From positions 186,001 through 250,000 of the forward strand of contig NZ_JBMDYO010000004.1 in assembly GCF_049310885.1 (NCBI RefSeq): a stretch of DNA of 64,000 bases. Reading direction: 5' to 3'. This document shows, in pieces, positions 8,607 to 17,123 of the stretch; the first letter of the stretch is position 1, and each line of letters begins with the position of its first letter. Under the pieces are notes generated by a model. The model had not been told where the DNA came from and did no database searches. It saw nothing but the letters and a program-made list of their open reading frames with translations. Source of the DNA: CAYZJV01 sp049310885 (GTDB lineage Bacteria; Spirochaetota; Spirochaetia; Sphaerochaetales; Sphaerochaetaceae). Position numbers and translations under genes: made by a program.

Positions 8607-9543
8607 CGATTATCCTTTGTACCATCCTACTTCTCACAACATCGGTAGAATTGAATTCAATGAACCCTATCCCGGGTACATTCTGTAAAATCTTCGCAGC
8701 ATGGACAAGACCGCTCGTACGGTTTCTGGGAAGATCCACTTGGGTAATGTCACCAGTGACAATCGCAACAGAGTTCTCACTCAGTCGTGTGAGAAACATC
8801 TTCATCTGTTCTGTAGTAGTGTTTTGGGCTTCATCAAGTATTACACATGCATTGTTCAATGAACGTCCACGCATATACGCAAGAGGAGCAGTCTCTACCG
8901 CCCCGTTATCTTCTAGCCTTTTGATGATTGCGGGAGGTAACAGGAATTCCATAGCATCGTAGAGAGGACGGAGGTATGGGCCAATTTTCTGGGTCAAATC
9001 TCCTGGAAGGAATCCGAGACTCTCCCCAGCCTCAACTACCGGTCGAGTCAGGATAATTTTCTGTTTCCGACCTCCTAGGACCTCTCCCAATGCATAGGCT
9101 ATGGCTAAAAAGGTCTTTCCTGTTCCAGCAGGCCCAATACTGAAAACCAGTTGGTGCTCTTTCATGAGGCTCATATATTTCCGTTGCCTTGGGCTCTTGG
9201 GATATATCGATTTGCCACCAACGGCAATCGTCATTTCCCTCTGGTTGGAATCAAGATCTTCTTGAGATCCAGATCCACCTTGCAAAGCTTGGTATTCCAT
9301 GAAGATTTCGGGTTCGGTGATGTCTTCCCGCTGTTCAGACAGGTGCTTAAGCCGTACCATGAGATTGGTGAAGATAGCGTCTCCAGAACCTTCACGGTCG
9401 GTTGTATCACGATAGGTAATACTATTTCCATGTACAAACAATTCGCCATTGAGCAGAAGCTCTATATAGGGAATGTTCCTATCATTTACTCCGCACACCC
9501 GCTGCATCTGCGACACTTGCTCAAATACGATGGTGCTACTCAT
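8578..9543 (-). CDS. phoH: PhoH-like ATPase
   Basis: 321 residues. Walker A GPAGTGKTFLA (residues about 138-148) and Walker B CVILDEAQN (about 232-240) are separated by the PhoH-specific RPVVEAGESLGFLPGD, and GDITQVDLPR follows. An N-terminal region of about 110 residues precedes the ATPase domain. PhoH proteins are RNA-linked ATPases, often beside ybeY as here. GGAGAAGG immediately precedes ATG. The upstream lptD-like gene ends 19 bases away. Confidence 0.92.
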   Translation of the reverse strand: MSSTIVFEQVSQMQRVCGVNDRNIPYIELLLNGELFVHGNSITYRDTTDREGSGDAIFTNLMVRLKHLSEQREDITEPEIFMEYQALQGGSGSQEDLDSNQREMTIAVGGKSIYPKSPRQRKYMSLMKEHQLVFSIGPAGTGKTFLAIAYALGEVLGGRKQKIILTRPVVEAGESLGFLPGDLTQKIGPYLRPLYDAMEFLLPPAIIKRLEDNGAVETAPLAYMRGRSLNNACVILDEAQNTTTEQMKMFLTRLSENSVAIVTGDITQVDLPRNRTSGLVHAAKILQNVPGIGFIEFNSTDVVRSRMVQRIIDAYEKDTYR

Positions 9544-9562
9544 CCTTCTCCCATGCTATCGG

Positions 9563-12500
9563 TCACCAGGTAGTTGCATCGAACTCTCTGTCGACTTTGA
9601 TTTCCGGAATAGCTTTCCACTGTAGGAAGATGGTAAAGACCGGCTTCCATTCCCATTCCATGTCCGATAATACTACGCTTCCTTCATATTTACAATGCAG
9701 GTCCCAATCTGCCATATGATGGATAAGAGAAACCTCTATAGCATCCATCGTAAATTGGGTTTTTTGCCTTCCATCGCCAAAGAAATCAAACGAATCAAGC
9801 AAATCCTGCCATACATCTGAGAATGTATTGTATCGATGAAACCCTTTGTTGACCGATTTTAAGGCAATATCAAGTGTCAAAAATTCTTCTATCTTGAATT
9901 GAAGATCAATTTTAAAGTCGAATTGACTTGCTGCCGGATCCCAAAATGAGTGCCTATACGTACTAACTACATCCAACCCCAAAGAGATTCGATTCTTCCA
10001 CCAACGCTTACCAAACGCATCGATACTAATTTCAGTGTCCAATAGATCGAACATTGGATCTTCAAATGTCCCGCTACCTTGGAGACGTACAGCAGCCCAA
10101 GGTATGGAGGCTCCCACAACGAACTGGGAGAAAACATCGTCTAGGAAAGAATAGGAAGCTTTACCACTGAGTGAAGCATATGAATCAAAGAGATGAAAAA
10201 CGGTTGAAGAGGTAATATGTAATGGATCAATGGCTGATGACGTCTCTCCATACAGCGATGTATCATAGGTGAATGTGGAAGCGAATTCCAACAAGTTTTT
10301 GTTGGTATAGGAAAAGAAAAATATTGCATCGCTCCCTCGGAGATCCCCAGAACTATCTTCTTCGATTCGATACGAGAAAGAGGTAAGGATATTTCCCAAT
10401 TCGTACGATACTTTTGGTCTCAATGAGAATGGAAGAGGATCCAAGATGGTTAACAAAGATGGTGACAATGTCCCTGACGATAAAGGGTATGATTGTATCC
10501 ATGAAATTTGGTGACGACTGACGGCATCGCTATTCCAGCTACTCCAACCTCCCTCACTCGTTGTACCTCCAAGATTCGAATCGATATGCTTGATCTGGAA
10601 GAGCTTGGTTTGCAAATCATAGGATAAGCCTAAGAATGGTACTGATGCCTGGGTAATCGATGTCAGTGCGATATTTTCTGTATTGAGATCCGCTGATCGA
10701 TCAAAGGTGATTACTGGTTCCAATTGTTGTTTCAAGGTAAACAGTGATGGTGCAATTGCTGCAGAAAGTCCAACTGAACCAGCTGTCCTCGCGTAAAAAG
10801 AGTGTTCATCAATTACTCCACTCTCCAATCGATTACTGTCGGTCACATATTGTCGGAATGAGTAATCCAAAGAGATAGTTGTCTCATCGACAGTACCAGC
10901 TCTGTTTGAAGATGGTGGTACAACGGTATATGGGGCATCGATCCCCCACTCTTCCAAATCCAGTGTAGATTCTAAATTTTCCTCTACAGAAGTTGGAGAA
11001 TCTGTTTTCTGCATGTGTTCAGGAGACTTCTCTTTGGTAAAGGAAAAAATAGTACCTGCGGCATACATTTGCATATCAGGGATAACAAAAGAAGTCACTA
11101 TGTAGCCCGCTCCCTCAGCAGCTTCATTAGCCGACCAGGAAACCTTCGCATCTAATCTATCGAATCGTAGGGTATGGAGAAATGGAGCTAGGAATGTGGT
11201 TGGTACAGAAATCCGGCCATTAAGAGTCCAGTCGAATCGGGTAATGTCAGATCGATAACCGGTTGGAAAAGAGGGGTCTCCGGTCAACGCTCCGAGCGAG
11301 AATGAAGTCAGTCTATTCCCATACGTTCGCATAACCTTGGGATCCGAATAGAACGGGGCTTTCAGGGTAATATCGATGTGGGGAGTATCTATGATTGTAC
11401 TTCCTTCAAATGCAAAACGGATAGCAGGTATTTCGTATACAGAACTGAAACGAGATGTGTCCTCACCAACGAAAGCAAATCCTCCGAACGCTGAGAGACG
11501 AATAGTGTCATCAGATAGATTGTTCACCGTATCGAGACCAACGAACATTCCGTAATTTTGGTAAGCATCTACTAGCAAGGAGAGATAAGAACCACTAGTT
11601 CTCGCCCATGTCTCTAAATCTGATACGGTATCAACTTCTCCGGTCGAATAGACCCAACCATCCTTATAGGATTCTCCTCCCTGATCACTGGACAAGAGAG
11701 TGGTAAAACTCGATTCTTCCCCTTTTTCAATTTTCGGATATCTTCCATAGAGTTCCGTAGACGAAGAAAAGAACATTCCCCGTTCCGATTCGACACCTAT
11801 GGCTGGATTGAATACAAAGGTTTTTCCAGGATAGTAGAAGAACGGAACCCATAACATGGGAACTCTTCCTAATGAAATCTTAGCATTCGTTACAAATAGA
11901 TCGCCACCATCCACTAGATGTAGGGTATTTGCCCGAATACTGAAATAGGCTTGTTCCTCATTGGTCGTTAGCATACCTTGAGAAAAAGCAATGGTACTAC
12001 TTTCGCCGGTAAAGACGATCTGTTCTCCCGTTGTAAAGAATTTTACCGATGTATCCTCACTGTTTTCCCTTACCATGGTGGTCTCACCATCCATCAGGAG
12101 TACGGTTCCATCCTCCCAATCTACAGTCACCATGGTTCCACTCAGGATATCTTCCATTTGCATTCCTTCATGGATATAGGAAATCGAACCCATCGCAGTC
12201 AAACGTTTTTTCCCGAAATGCATAACCATTCGATCGGAATCAAGTCTTGTTTCCCCTTCTTCTGAGTCAGAAGTGAAGGATAGACTTGTGTTTCCCTCCA
12301 ATAGAAGAATACCCTCTGGACCAGACGACATGAATAGGGAATCCGCTGAGAGGATTTCTACGCGAAAATCCTGTTCTAGAACAACGGTTGAAGATGGATC
12401 GGATACAGAAGTAAGATCATAGAATGCATACAGTCGCCTTCTCAACTCCTCTTCTTCACCATCGGTAGGAAGATCGAGAAATCGTGCCCGCTCAACAAGC

Positions 12501-12658
12501 TCATGATAATTGGCCGTGGAGAGCTCGGAAGAGAGCAACAGGATTTCTGTATCATTGAGGTCACGCTCCCCAACCTCCTCCCCATATAGTAATGAAGGTA
12601 TAAGAAAGAGTATGAGAAGGGCACCTATCAGGGCATGTAACGACCTATGAACTTTCAT
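9563..12658 (-). CDS. LptD/OstA-like outer-membrane protein
   Basis: 1031 residues. Signal peptide at residues 1-26 (LIGALLILFLIPSLLYG). A short helical segment at about 30-80 precedes an OstA/LptA-like beta region (LEGNTSLSFTSD, RMVMHFGKKRLTAMGSISYI, about 120-260). The rest is a long beta-rich domain with alternating aromatic and polar residues and ends in TW, as expected for a barrel. LptD inserts lipopolysaccharide in the outer membrane, but some spirochaetes lack classical LPS, so the cargo here may be another glycolipid. It overlaps the end of uvrA by 14 bases. I recall the same uvrA-lptD neighbourhood in Treponema. Confidence 0.75.
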   Translation of the reverse strand: MKVHRSLHALIGALLILFLIPSLLYGEEVGERDLNDTEILLLSSELSTANYHELVERARFLDLPTDGEEEELRRRLYAFYDLTSVSDPSSTVVLEQDFRVEILSADSLFMSSGPEGILLLEGNTSLSFTSDSEEGETRLDSDRMVMHFGKKRLTAMGSISYIHEGMQMEDILSGTMVTVDWEDGTVLLMDGETTMVRENSEDTSVKFFTTGEQIVFTGESSTIAFSQGMLTTNEEQAYFSIRANTLHLVDGGDLFVTNAKISLGRVPMLWVPFFYYPGKTFVFNPAIGVESERGMFFSSSTELYGRYPKIEKGEESSFTTLLSSDQGGESYKDGWVYSTGEVDTVSDLETWARTSGSYLSLLVDAYQNYGMFVGLDTVNNLSDDTIRLSAFGGFAFVGEDTSRFSSVYEIPAIRFAFEGSTIIDTPHIDITLKAPFYSDPKVMRTYGNRLTSFSLGALTGDPSFPTGYRSDITRFDWTLNGRISVPTTFLAPFLHTLRFDRLDAKVSWSANEAAEGAGYIVTSFVIPDMQMYAAGTIFSFTKEKSPEHMQKTDSPTSVEENLESTLDLEEWGIDAPYTVVPPSSNRAGTVDETTISLDYSFRQYVTDSNRLESGVIDEHSFYARTAGSVGLSAAIAPSLFTLKQQLEPVITFDRSADLNTENIALTSITQASVPFLGLSYDLQTKLFQIKHIDSNLGGTTSEGGWSSWNSDAVSRHQISWIQSYPLSSGTLSPSLLTILDPLPFSLRPKVSYELGNILTSFSYRIEEDSSGDLRGSDAIFFFSYTNKNLLEFASTFTYDTSLYGETSSAIDPLHITSSTVFHLFDSYASLSGKASYSFLDDVFSQFVVGASIPWAAVRLQGSGTFEDPMFDLLDTEISIDAFGKRWWKNRISLGLDVVSTYRHSFWDPAASQFDFKIDLQFKIEEFLTLDIALKSVNKGFHRYNTFSDVWQDLLDSFDFFGDGRQKTQFTMDAIEVSLIHHMADWDLHCKYEGSVVLSDMEWEWKPVFTIFLQWKAIPEIKVDREFDATTW

Positions 12659-15479
12659 ATAGCGACTGAGCTACATAATATCCTGTGTATGATTCCTTGC
12701 ATAGGGCAATCTCTTCCGGAGTTCCTGTCGCTACCACGGTTCCTCCTCCGTCGCCCCCTTCTGGTCCAAGATCAATGATATGGTCGGCGCTCTTGATTAC
12801 ATCAAGATTATGTTCAATCAAAATAACTGTATTGCCTTGATTCACGAGTCGATCAAGAACCTCCATGAGTTTCTTAACATCCGCAAAATGCAGTCCCGTA
12901 GTAGGTTCATCGAGAACATGTAAGGTTTTCCCAGTACTCTTTTTTGATAATTCTAAGCTCAATTTGACTCGTTGGGCTTCACCCCCACTAAGTGTGAGGG
13001 CAGATTGACCAAGTTTTATATAACCGAGTCCAACCGATTCCAATGTCTCGACTTTTCTTCTTATTGAAGGGACTGCTGAGAAAAATTCACTTGCCTCGCT
13101 TATAGTCATATTCAAGACATCATGAATATTCTTCCCTTTGTAATGGATAGCCAAGGTCTCTGTATTAAAGCGCTTTCCTTTGCAAACATCACATGTGACA
13201 TATACATCGGGAAGAAAGTGCATCTCAATCTTGAGTGTTCCGTCGCCTTGACAGTGTTCACATCTCCCTCCAGCAACATTGAAAGAAAATCTTCCTGGTT
13301 TATAACCACGGGCTTTGGATTCAGGTAGTGACGCGAAAAGGGTCCTGATGGGAGTGAAAGCTCCAACATAGGTAGCTGGATTAGATCGTGGAGTTCGACC
13401 AATAGGACTCTGGTCGATGTTTATGACTTTATCAATATTGTCTACTCCCGTTATCTCAGAATACCCATCAAATTCTTCATGTTGTTTATTCAACTTCCGC
13501 TTCAAAGCAGGGAGCAACACTTCATTGAGTAAAGTAGATTTCCCCGATCCTGAAACTCCGGTAATTACGATCATTTTTCCCAGCGGAATTTTCACATCGA
13601 TATCCTTGAGATTGTTCTTACAAGCTCCTTTGATAGATATCATAGCCCCATTGCCTGTTCTCCTCGTCTCAGGAAGCGGCAAATGAATTTTTCCACTCAG
13701 ATACCTACCAGTAATACTATCGGGGTTTGCCTCTATCTCCTGTGGAGTTCCTTGAGCTATGATTTGTCCTCCATGAACTCCAGCTCCAGGTCCCAAGTCA
13801 ACTACATAATCGGATTCTCGTATGGTTGCCTCATCATGCTCAACTACAATGAGTGTATTCCCCAAGTCCCGAAGTGTCTTCAGAGTTTCGATAAGACGGT
13901 GGTTATCTCTTTGGTGAAGTCCTATCGACGGTTCATCCAACACATAGATTACACCACTGAGAGCACTGCCAATTTGTGTCGCAAGACGAATCCTTTGTGC
14001 CTCTCCACCGCTTAGGGTACCTGAAGGCCTATCCAAAGTAAGATATTCCAAACCAACGTTCACAAGAAAATTAAGTCTGCTTCTAATTTCCTTAAGAATC
14101 TGTGTCGCGATCTCCTCTTGGGTAGGAGTCATGGTAAGAGCTTCAAAGAATCGATGGGAATCACGGACAGACATGCGGGTGGTTTCTACAATATTCCTAC
14201 CTGAAACAGTTACTCCCAAAGCTTCTGACCGTAAGCGGGAGCCTTTGCAGACTTCACATGTATGGCTCGTCATAAAAGAATCCATCCACATCCGAATCTG
14301 CATGGAATTGGTCTCATAATACCGTCTACGGAGATCAGGAATTATTCCCGCAAATGGTTTCTCCATAGTGTAATAACCTCTACCCTTCTCATTCTTGTAG
14401 CGCATGGGTATCCGCTCTTCAGTTCCATAGAGAATGGTATGGATGATATCTTCATCCAACTCAGAAAATGGAGTATCCAGCGTGAAACCGAATCTCTTTG
14501 CCAAAGATTCAAAAGGTACACGTGACCATGTAGCTTCTGGATTCTGACTCGCTATGGCTCCTTGGTTAAATGATCGATTCCGATCCGGGATAATCTTATC
14601 GGGATCGAATTCGTTTTTTTCGCCCAAGCCATGGCAGGACGGGCATGCTCCGAATGGATTGTTGAAGCTGAATAGGCGTGGCTCAAGTTCAGGAATGCTT
14701 ATCCCACAATGTACACAACTATTCTTTTCGCTATATGTCTCCTCATGTTCATTTCCATCATCGTCTATTCGTACAATTCTTACGATTCCATCACTCATTC
14801 CTATTGCTGTCTCAATAGATTCAGCTAGTCTTGACCGGGAATCAGCCCTGAGTACAATTCGGTCGATAATGATCTCAATGGTATGCTTGACCTGTTTGTC
14901 CAATGCGATATTCTCAGATAATTCTATCACCTCTCCATTGATCCTTACCCTAGCATAACCACCTTTTTTAGCATCTTCAAAAATTTTCTTATGTTCACCC
15001 TTCCTTCCCATCACTACTGGAGAGAGGACCATAAGCCTACTTTCATTTGGCATCGAATAAATAGTATCCAGGATCTGGTCTATGGATTGTTCAGAGATTT
15101 CACGGCCACATTCAGGACAATGTGGTTGCCCTATTCTTGCCCACAACAAACGATAGTAGTCATAGATTTCCGTTATGGTTCCTACGATCGATCGGGGATT
15201 CTTATGAGTAGTCTTCTGTTCAATAGCTATTGAGGGAGAAAGTCCTTCTATATAATCAACATCCGGCTTTTCTAATCGGCCAAGGAACATGCGGGCGTAT
15301 GCACTGAGCGATTCGACATACCGACGTTGCCCTTCAGCAAATATCGTGTCGAAGGCTAATGAAGACTTCCCTGATCCGCTGATTCCGCTAATAACAATAA
15401 GTTTCTCTTTTTCTAGATCTATATCGATATTTTTGAGATTATGTTCCCGAGCACCTCTGATTACTAATCTATTGCGCAT
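12645..15479 (-). CDS. uvrA: Excinuclease ABC subunit A
   Basis: 944 residues from the chosen start. Two ABC ATPase halves are present: Walker A GISGSGKSSLAFDT near residue 32 and GVSGSGKSTLLNEV near residue 640; signature motifs TLSGGEAQRIRLA and TLSGGEAQRVKLS; zinc-finger cysteines CPEC, CVHC/CPSC and CEHC...CDVC. UvrA scans DNA for lesions and loads UvrB in nucleotide-excision repair. A TTG at 15494 is in frame, but ATG 15479 has GAGGAG seven bases ahead and gives the usual N-terminus RNRLVIRGAREHNLKNI. It overlaps ispG by 11 bases. Confidence 0.97.
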   Translation of the reverse strand: MRNRLVIRGAREHNLKNIDIDLEKEKLIVISGISGSGKSSLAFDTIFAEGQRRYVESLSAYARMFLGRLEKPDVDYIEGLSPSIAIEQKTTHKNPRSIVGTITEIYDYYRLLWARIGQPHCPECGREISEQSIDQILDTIYSMPNESRLMVLSPVVMGRKGEHKKIFEDAKKGGYARVRINGEVIELSENIALDKQVKHTIEIIIDRIVLRADSRSRLAESIETAIGMSDGIVRIVRIDDDGNEHEETYSEKNSCVHCGISIPELEPRLFSFNNPFGACPSCHGLGEKNEFDPDKIIPDRNRSFNQGAIASQNPEATWSRVPFESLAKRFGFTLDTPFSELDEDIIHTILYGTEERIPMRYKNEKGRGYYTMEKPFAGIIPDLRRRYYETNSMQIRMWMDSFMTSHTCEVCKGSRLRSEALGVTVSGRNIVETTRMSVRDSHRFFEALTMTPTQEEIATQILKEIRSRLNFLVNVGLEYLTLDRPSGTLSGGEAQRIRLATQIGSALSGVIYVLDEPSIGLHQRDNHRLIETLKTLRDLGNTLIVVEHDEATIRESDYVVDLGPGAGVHGGQIIAQGTPQEIEANPDSITGRYLSGKIHLPLPETRRTGNGAMISIKGACKNNLKDIDVKIPLGKMIVITGVSGSGKSTLLNEVLLPALKRKLNKQHEEFDGYSEITGVDNIDKVINIDQSPIGRTPRSNPATYVGAFTPIRTLFASLPESKARGYKPGRFSFNVAGGRCEHCQGDGTLKIEMHFLPDVYVTCDVCKGKRFNTETLAIHYKGKNIHDVLNMTISEASEFFSAVPSIRRKVETLESVGLGYIKLGQSALTLSGGEAQRVKLSLELSKKSTGKTLHVLDEPTTGLHFADVKKLMEVLDRLVNQGNTVILIEHNLDVIKSADHIIDLGPEGGDGGGTVVATGTPEEIALCKESYTGYYVAQSLYESS

Positions 15480-16539
15480 GGGAAAGCTCCTCAATACGAG
15501 TAAAAAGTACCTCTTCTGCAGTATCTGCTGTTACTTCCTTTGTAAGAACACCTTTCTCATAGAGATACACCCTGTTACCGATGCCTGTAATAGCAATATC
15601 AGCGGATGCAGCTTCTCCTGGACCATTTACTTGACAACCCATGATTGCAACTGTAATCGGTGCATCATACTCAAGCAGCCTACTCTGAATCTTCTTTAGG
15701 AAAGCTTGTGAATCGAAAGATGCTCTTCCACATCTGGGGCAAGATACCAGTCTGATTCCCTTTGTTTCCAAACCTACCGTTCGCATAATCTCGCGTGCAG
15801 CGGCTATTTCATGTTCTTTATCATCAGTTATAGAGATCCGCATCGTATCTCCAATACCTTCTGATAACAATCTACCTAAGACCCAGGTGCTACGGGCAAC
15901 GGCACTGATGATACCTCCTGCCTCAGTAACGCCGAGATGCAGGGGATAATCCATGACAGAAGCGATCTCACGATAGGCTCTATAGGTAGTATCGACATCC
16001 GTGTCCTTCAAAGATAAGACCGAATTGGTAAAATTCCATGATTCGAACCAATCCAGATAAGTCAATGCAGTTTCCACCATGCCCTTCGCATGATCACCTT
16101 GTCTAAGCTTGAGAGGTAACGAACCTCCATTTAACCCTATCCTGATTGCACAATCATAATCTTTTGCAGCTTTGACTACCTCTTCAACCTTGTACTTCGC
16201 CCCAATATTCCCGGGATTAATTCTAATCTTCTGTGCTCCGCAAGACAAAGCCTCCATCGCCAATTTCCAATCGAAATGGATGTCAGCAACCACCGGCATT
16301 GGCGATTCTTTACAGATACGGGTAAAAGTTTCTTTATTTTCTGAACTTGGATATGAAAAGCGAATTATCGAACATCCCATTGTAGCATATGATCTTAGAG
16401 AAGTGAGTAAACGATCGTATCCATCCTTGTCTGAAGGAAGTGGAAGAGGTTCTGACCACATGGTCTGTACTGCAACAGGGTAATCACTACCAATGTGTAA
16501 TGAACCGATATGGATATCTTTGGTCTTTCTTCGTTTCAT
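15469..16539 (-). CDS. ispG: 4-hydroxy-3-methylbut-2-en-1-yl diphosphate synthase (IspG/GcpE)
   Basis: 356 residues. Performs the [4Fe-4S]-dependent reductive step of the MEP isoprenoid pathway. N-terminal TIM-barrel features: VAVQTMWSEPL, VVADIHFDWKLA, KIRINPGNIG. The C-terminal iron-sulphur domain shows SCPRCGRASFD and IMGCQVNGPGEA, giving three cysteine ligands plus the conserved glutamate. It leads the ispG-uvrA-lptD-phoH-pgpH-ybeY-corC run, with AAAAAGG seven bases before the ATG. Other pathway genes are not in the window. Confidence 0.95.
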   Translation of the reverse strand: MKRRKTKDIHIGSLHIGSDYPVAVQTMWSEPLPLPSDKDGYDRLLTSLRSYATMGCSIIRFSYPSSENKETFTRICKESPMPVVADIHFDWKLAMEALSCGAQKIRINPGNIGAKYKVEEVVKAAKDYDCAIRIGLNGGSLPLKLRQGDHAKGMVETALTYLDWFESWNFTNSVLSLKDTDVDTTYRAYREIASVMDYPLHLGVTEAGGIISAVARSTWVLGRLLSEGIGDTMRISITDDKEHEIAAAREIMRTVGLETKGIRLVSCPRCGRASFDSQAFLKKIQSRLLEYDAPITVAIMGCQVNGPGEAASADIAITGIGNRVYLYEKGVLTKEVTADTAEEVLFTRIEELSHAQ

Positions 16540-16595
16540 GATTTTGCCTTTTTACTTAACATCAGTTTACACGAATTGCGAGTGAAGGAAAAGAT

Positions 16596-16642
16596 GTAAA
16601 AACAAATTTGGCTTGTCGACACTCCAAAGTGCAACAAGCCAA
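16596..16642 (-). terminator. Rho-independent terminator of the V-ATPase operon
   Basis: Nine-base-pair outer arms TTGGCTTGT/ACAAGCCAA enclose an inner CACT/AGTG pair. On the minus strand the stem is followed by AAATTTGTTTTTAC. It starts about 25 bases after the K-subunit stop. Confidence 0.8.
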
Positions 16643-16665
16643 AAGGAAAGCGTTTCTGTATATGG

Positions 16666-17100
16666 TTATTGCAGGAGCAACAGTAGGAATACCAAGGTAA
16701 ACAAAGCTACTGTTTCAACGATACCAATTACGATGAAGTAGTTGGCAGTACCTTTTCCTGTCTCAGCTAAAGCATCCGATGCTGCTGCCGCTGCGCGACC
16801 TTGCATCCATGCAGAGAGTCCGATAGCGATTCCCCCGAAAACTCCAGCACTGAGAAGTAACAAAGCGTCCTGACCTGCAGCTGCCGCTGCACTGATGAAG
16901 TTCATCAACAAGAATCCATAAATGGTCTGTGTCAATGGAGCACCACTGAAGGCAACCATGATAAATGGTGCCGGTTTACCATTGGCATAACATTTTTTCC
17001 ATCCGCCTACGGCCGAGAGTGAAGCGGCTCCAGTCCCGAGTGCAGAACCCAGCGCAGAAAGCCCAAGTGCCGCTGCCATTCCGATCATTCCAATATTCAT
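16666..17100 (-). CDS. atpK: V-type ATP synthase subunit K (rotor ring proteolipid)
   Basis: 144 residues forming four membrane helices in two hairpins, the duplicated proteolipid form. The ion site is clear: T57 and Q58 in PLTQTIYG of helix 2, Q100 in AWMQGRAAAA of helix 3, and E129 in GIVETVALF of helix 4. These match Thr64, Gln65, Gln110 and Glu139 of the Na+-binding Enterococcus hirae NtpK, including the 29-residue distance between the last two. Only one hairpin carries the acidic residue. It is the last gene of the operon, followed by a terminator. Confidence 0.94.
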   Translation of the reverse strand: MNIGMIGMAAALGLSALGSALGTGAASLSAVGGWKKCYANGKPAPFIMVAFSGAPLTQTIYGFLLMNFISAAAAAGQDALLLLSAGVFGGIAIGLSAWMQGRAAAAASDALAETGKGTANYFIVIGIVETVALFTLVFLLLLLQ

Positions 17101-17123
17101 ACCAAGCTCCTTGTCGTTGTTCT

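Noticed and set aside
14554..14958. 134-codon open frame antisense to uvrA
   Set aside because: Serine-rich shadow opposite the conserved UvrA zinc region; no start signal.
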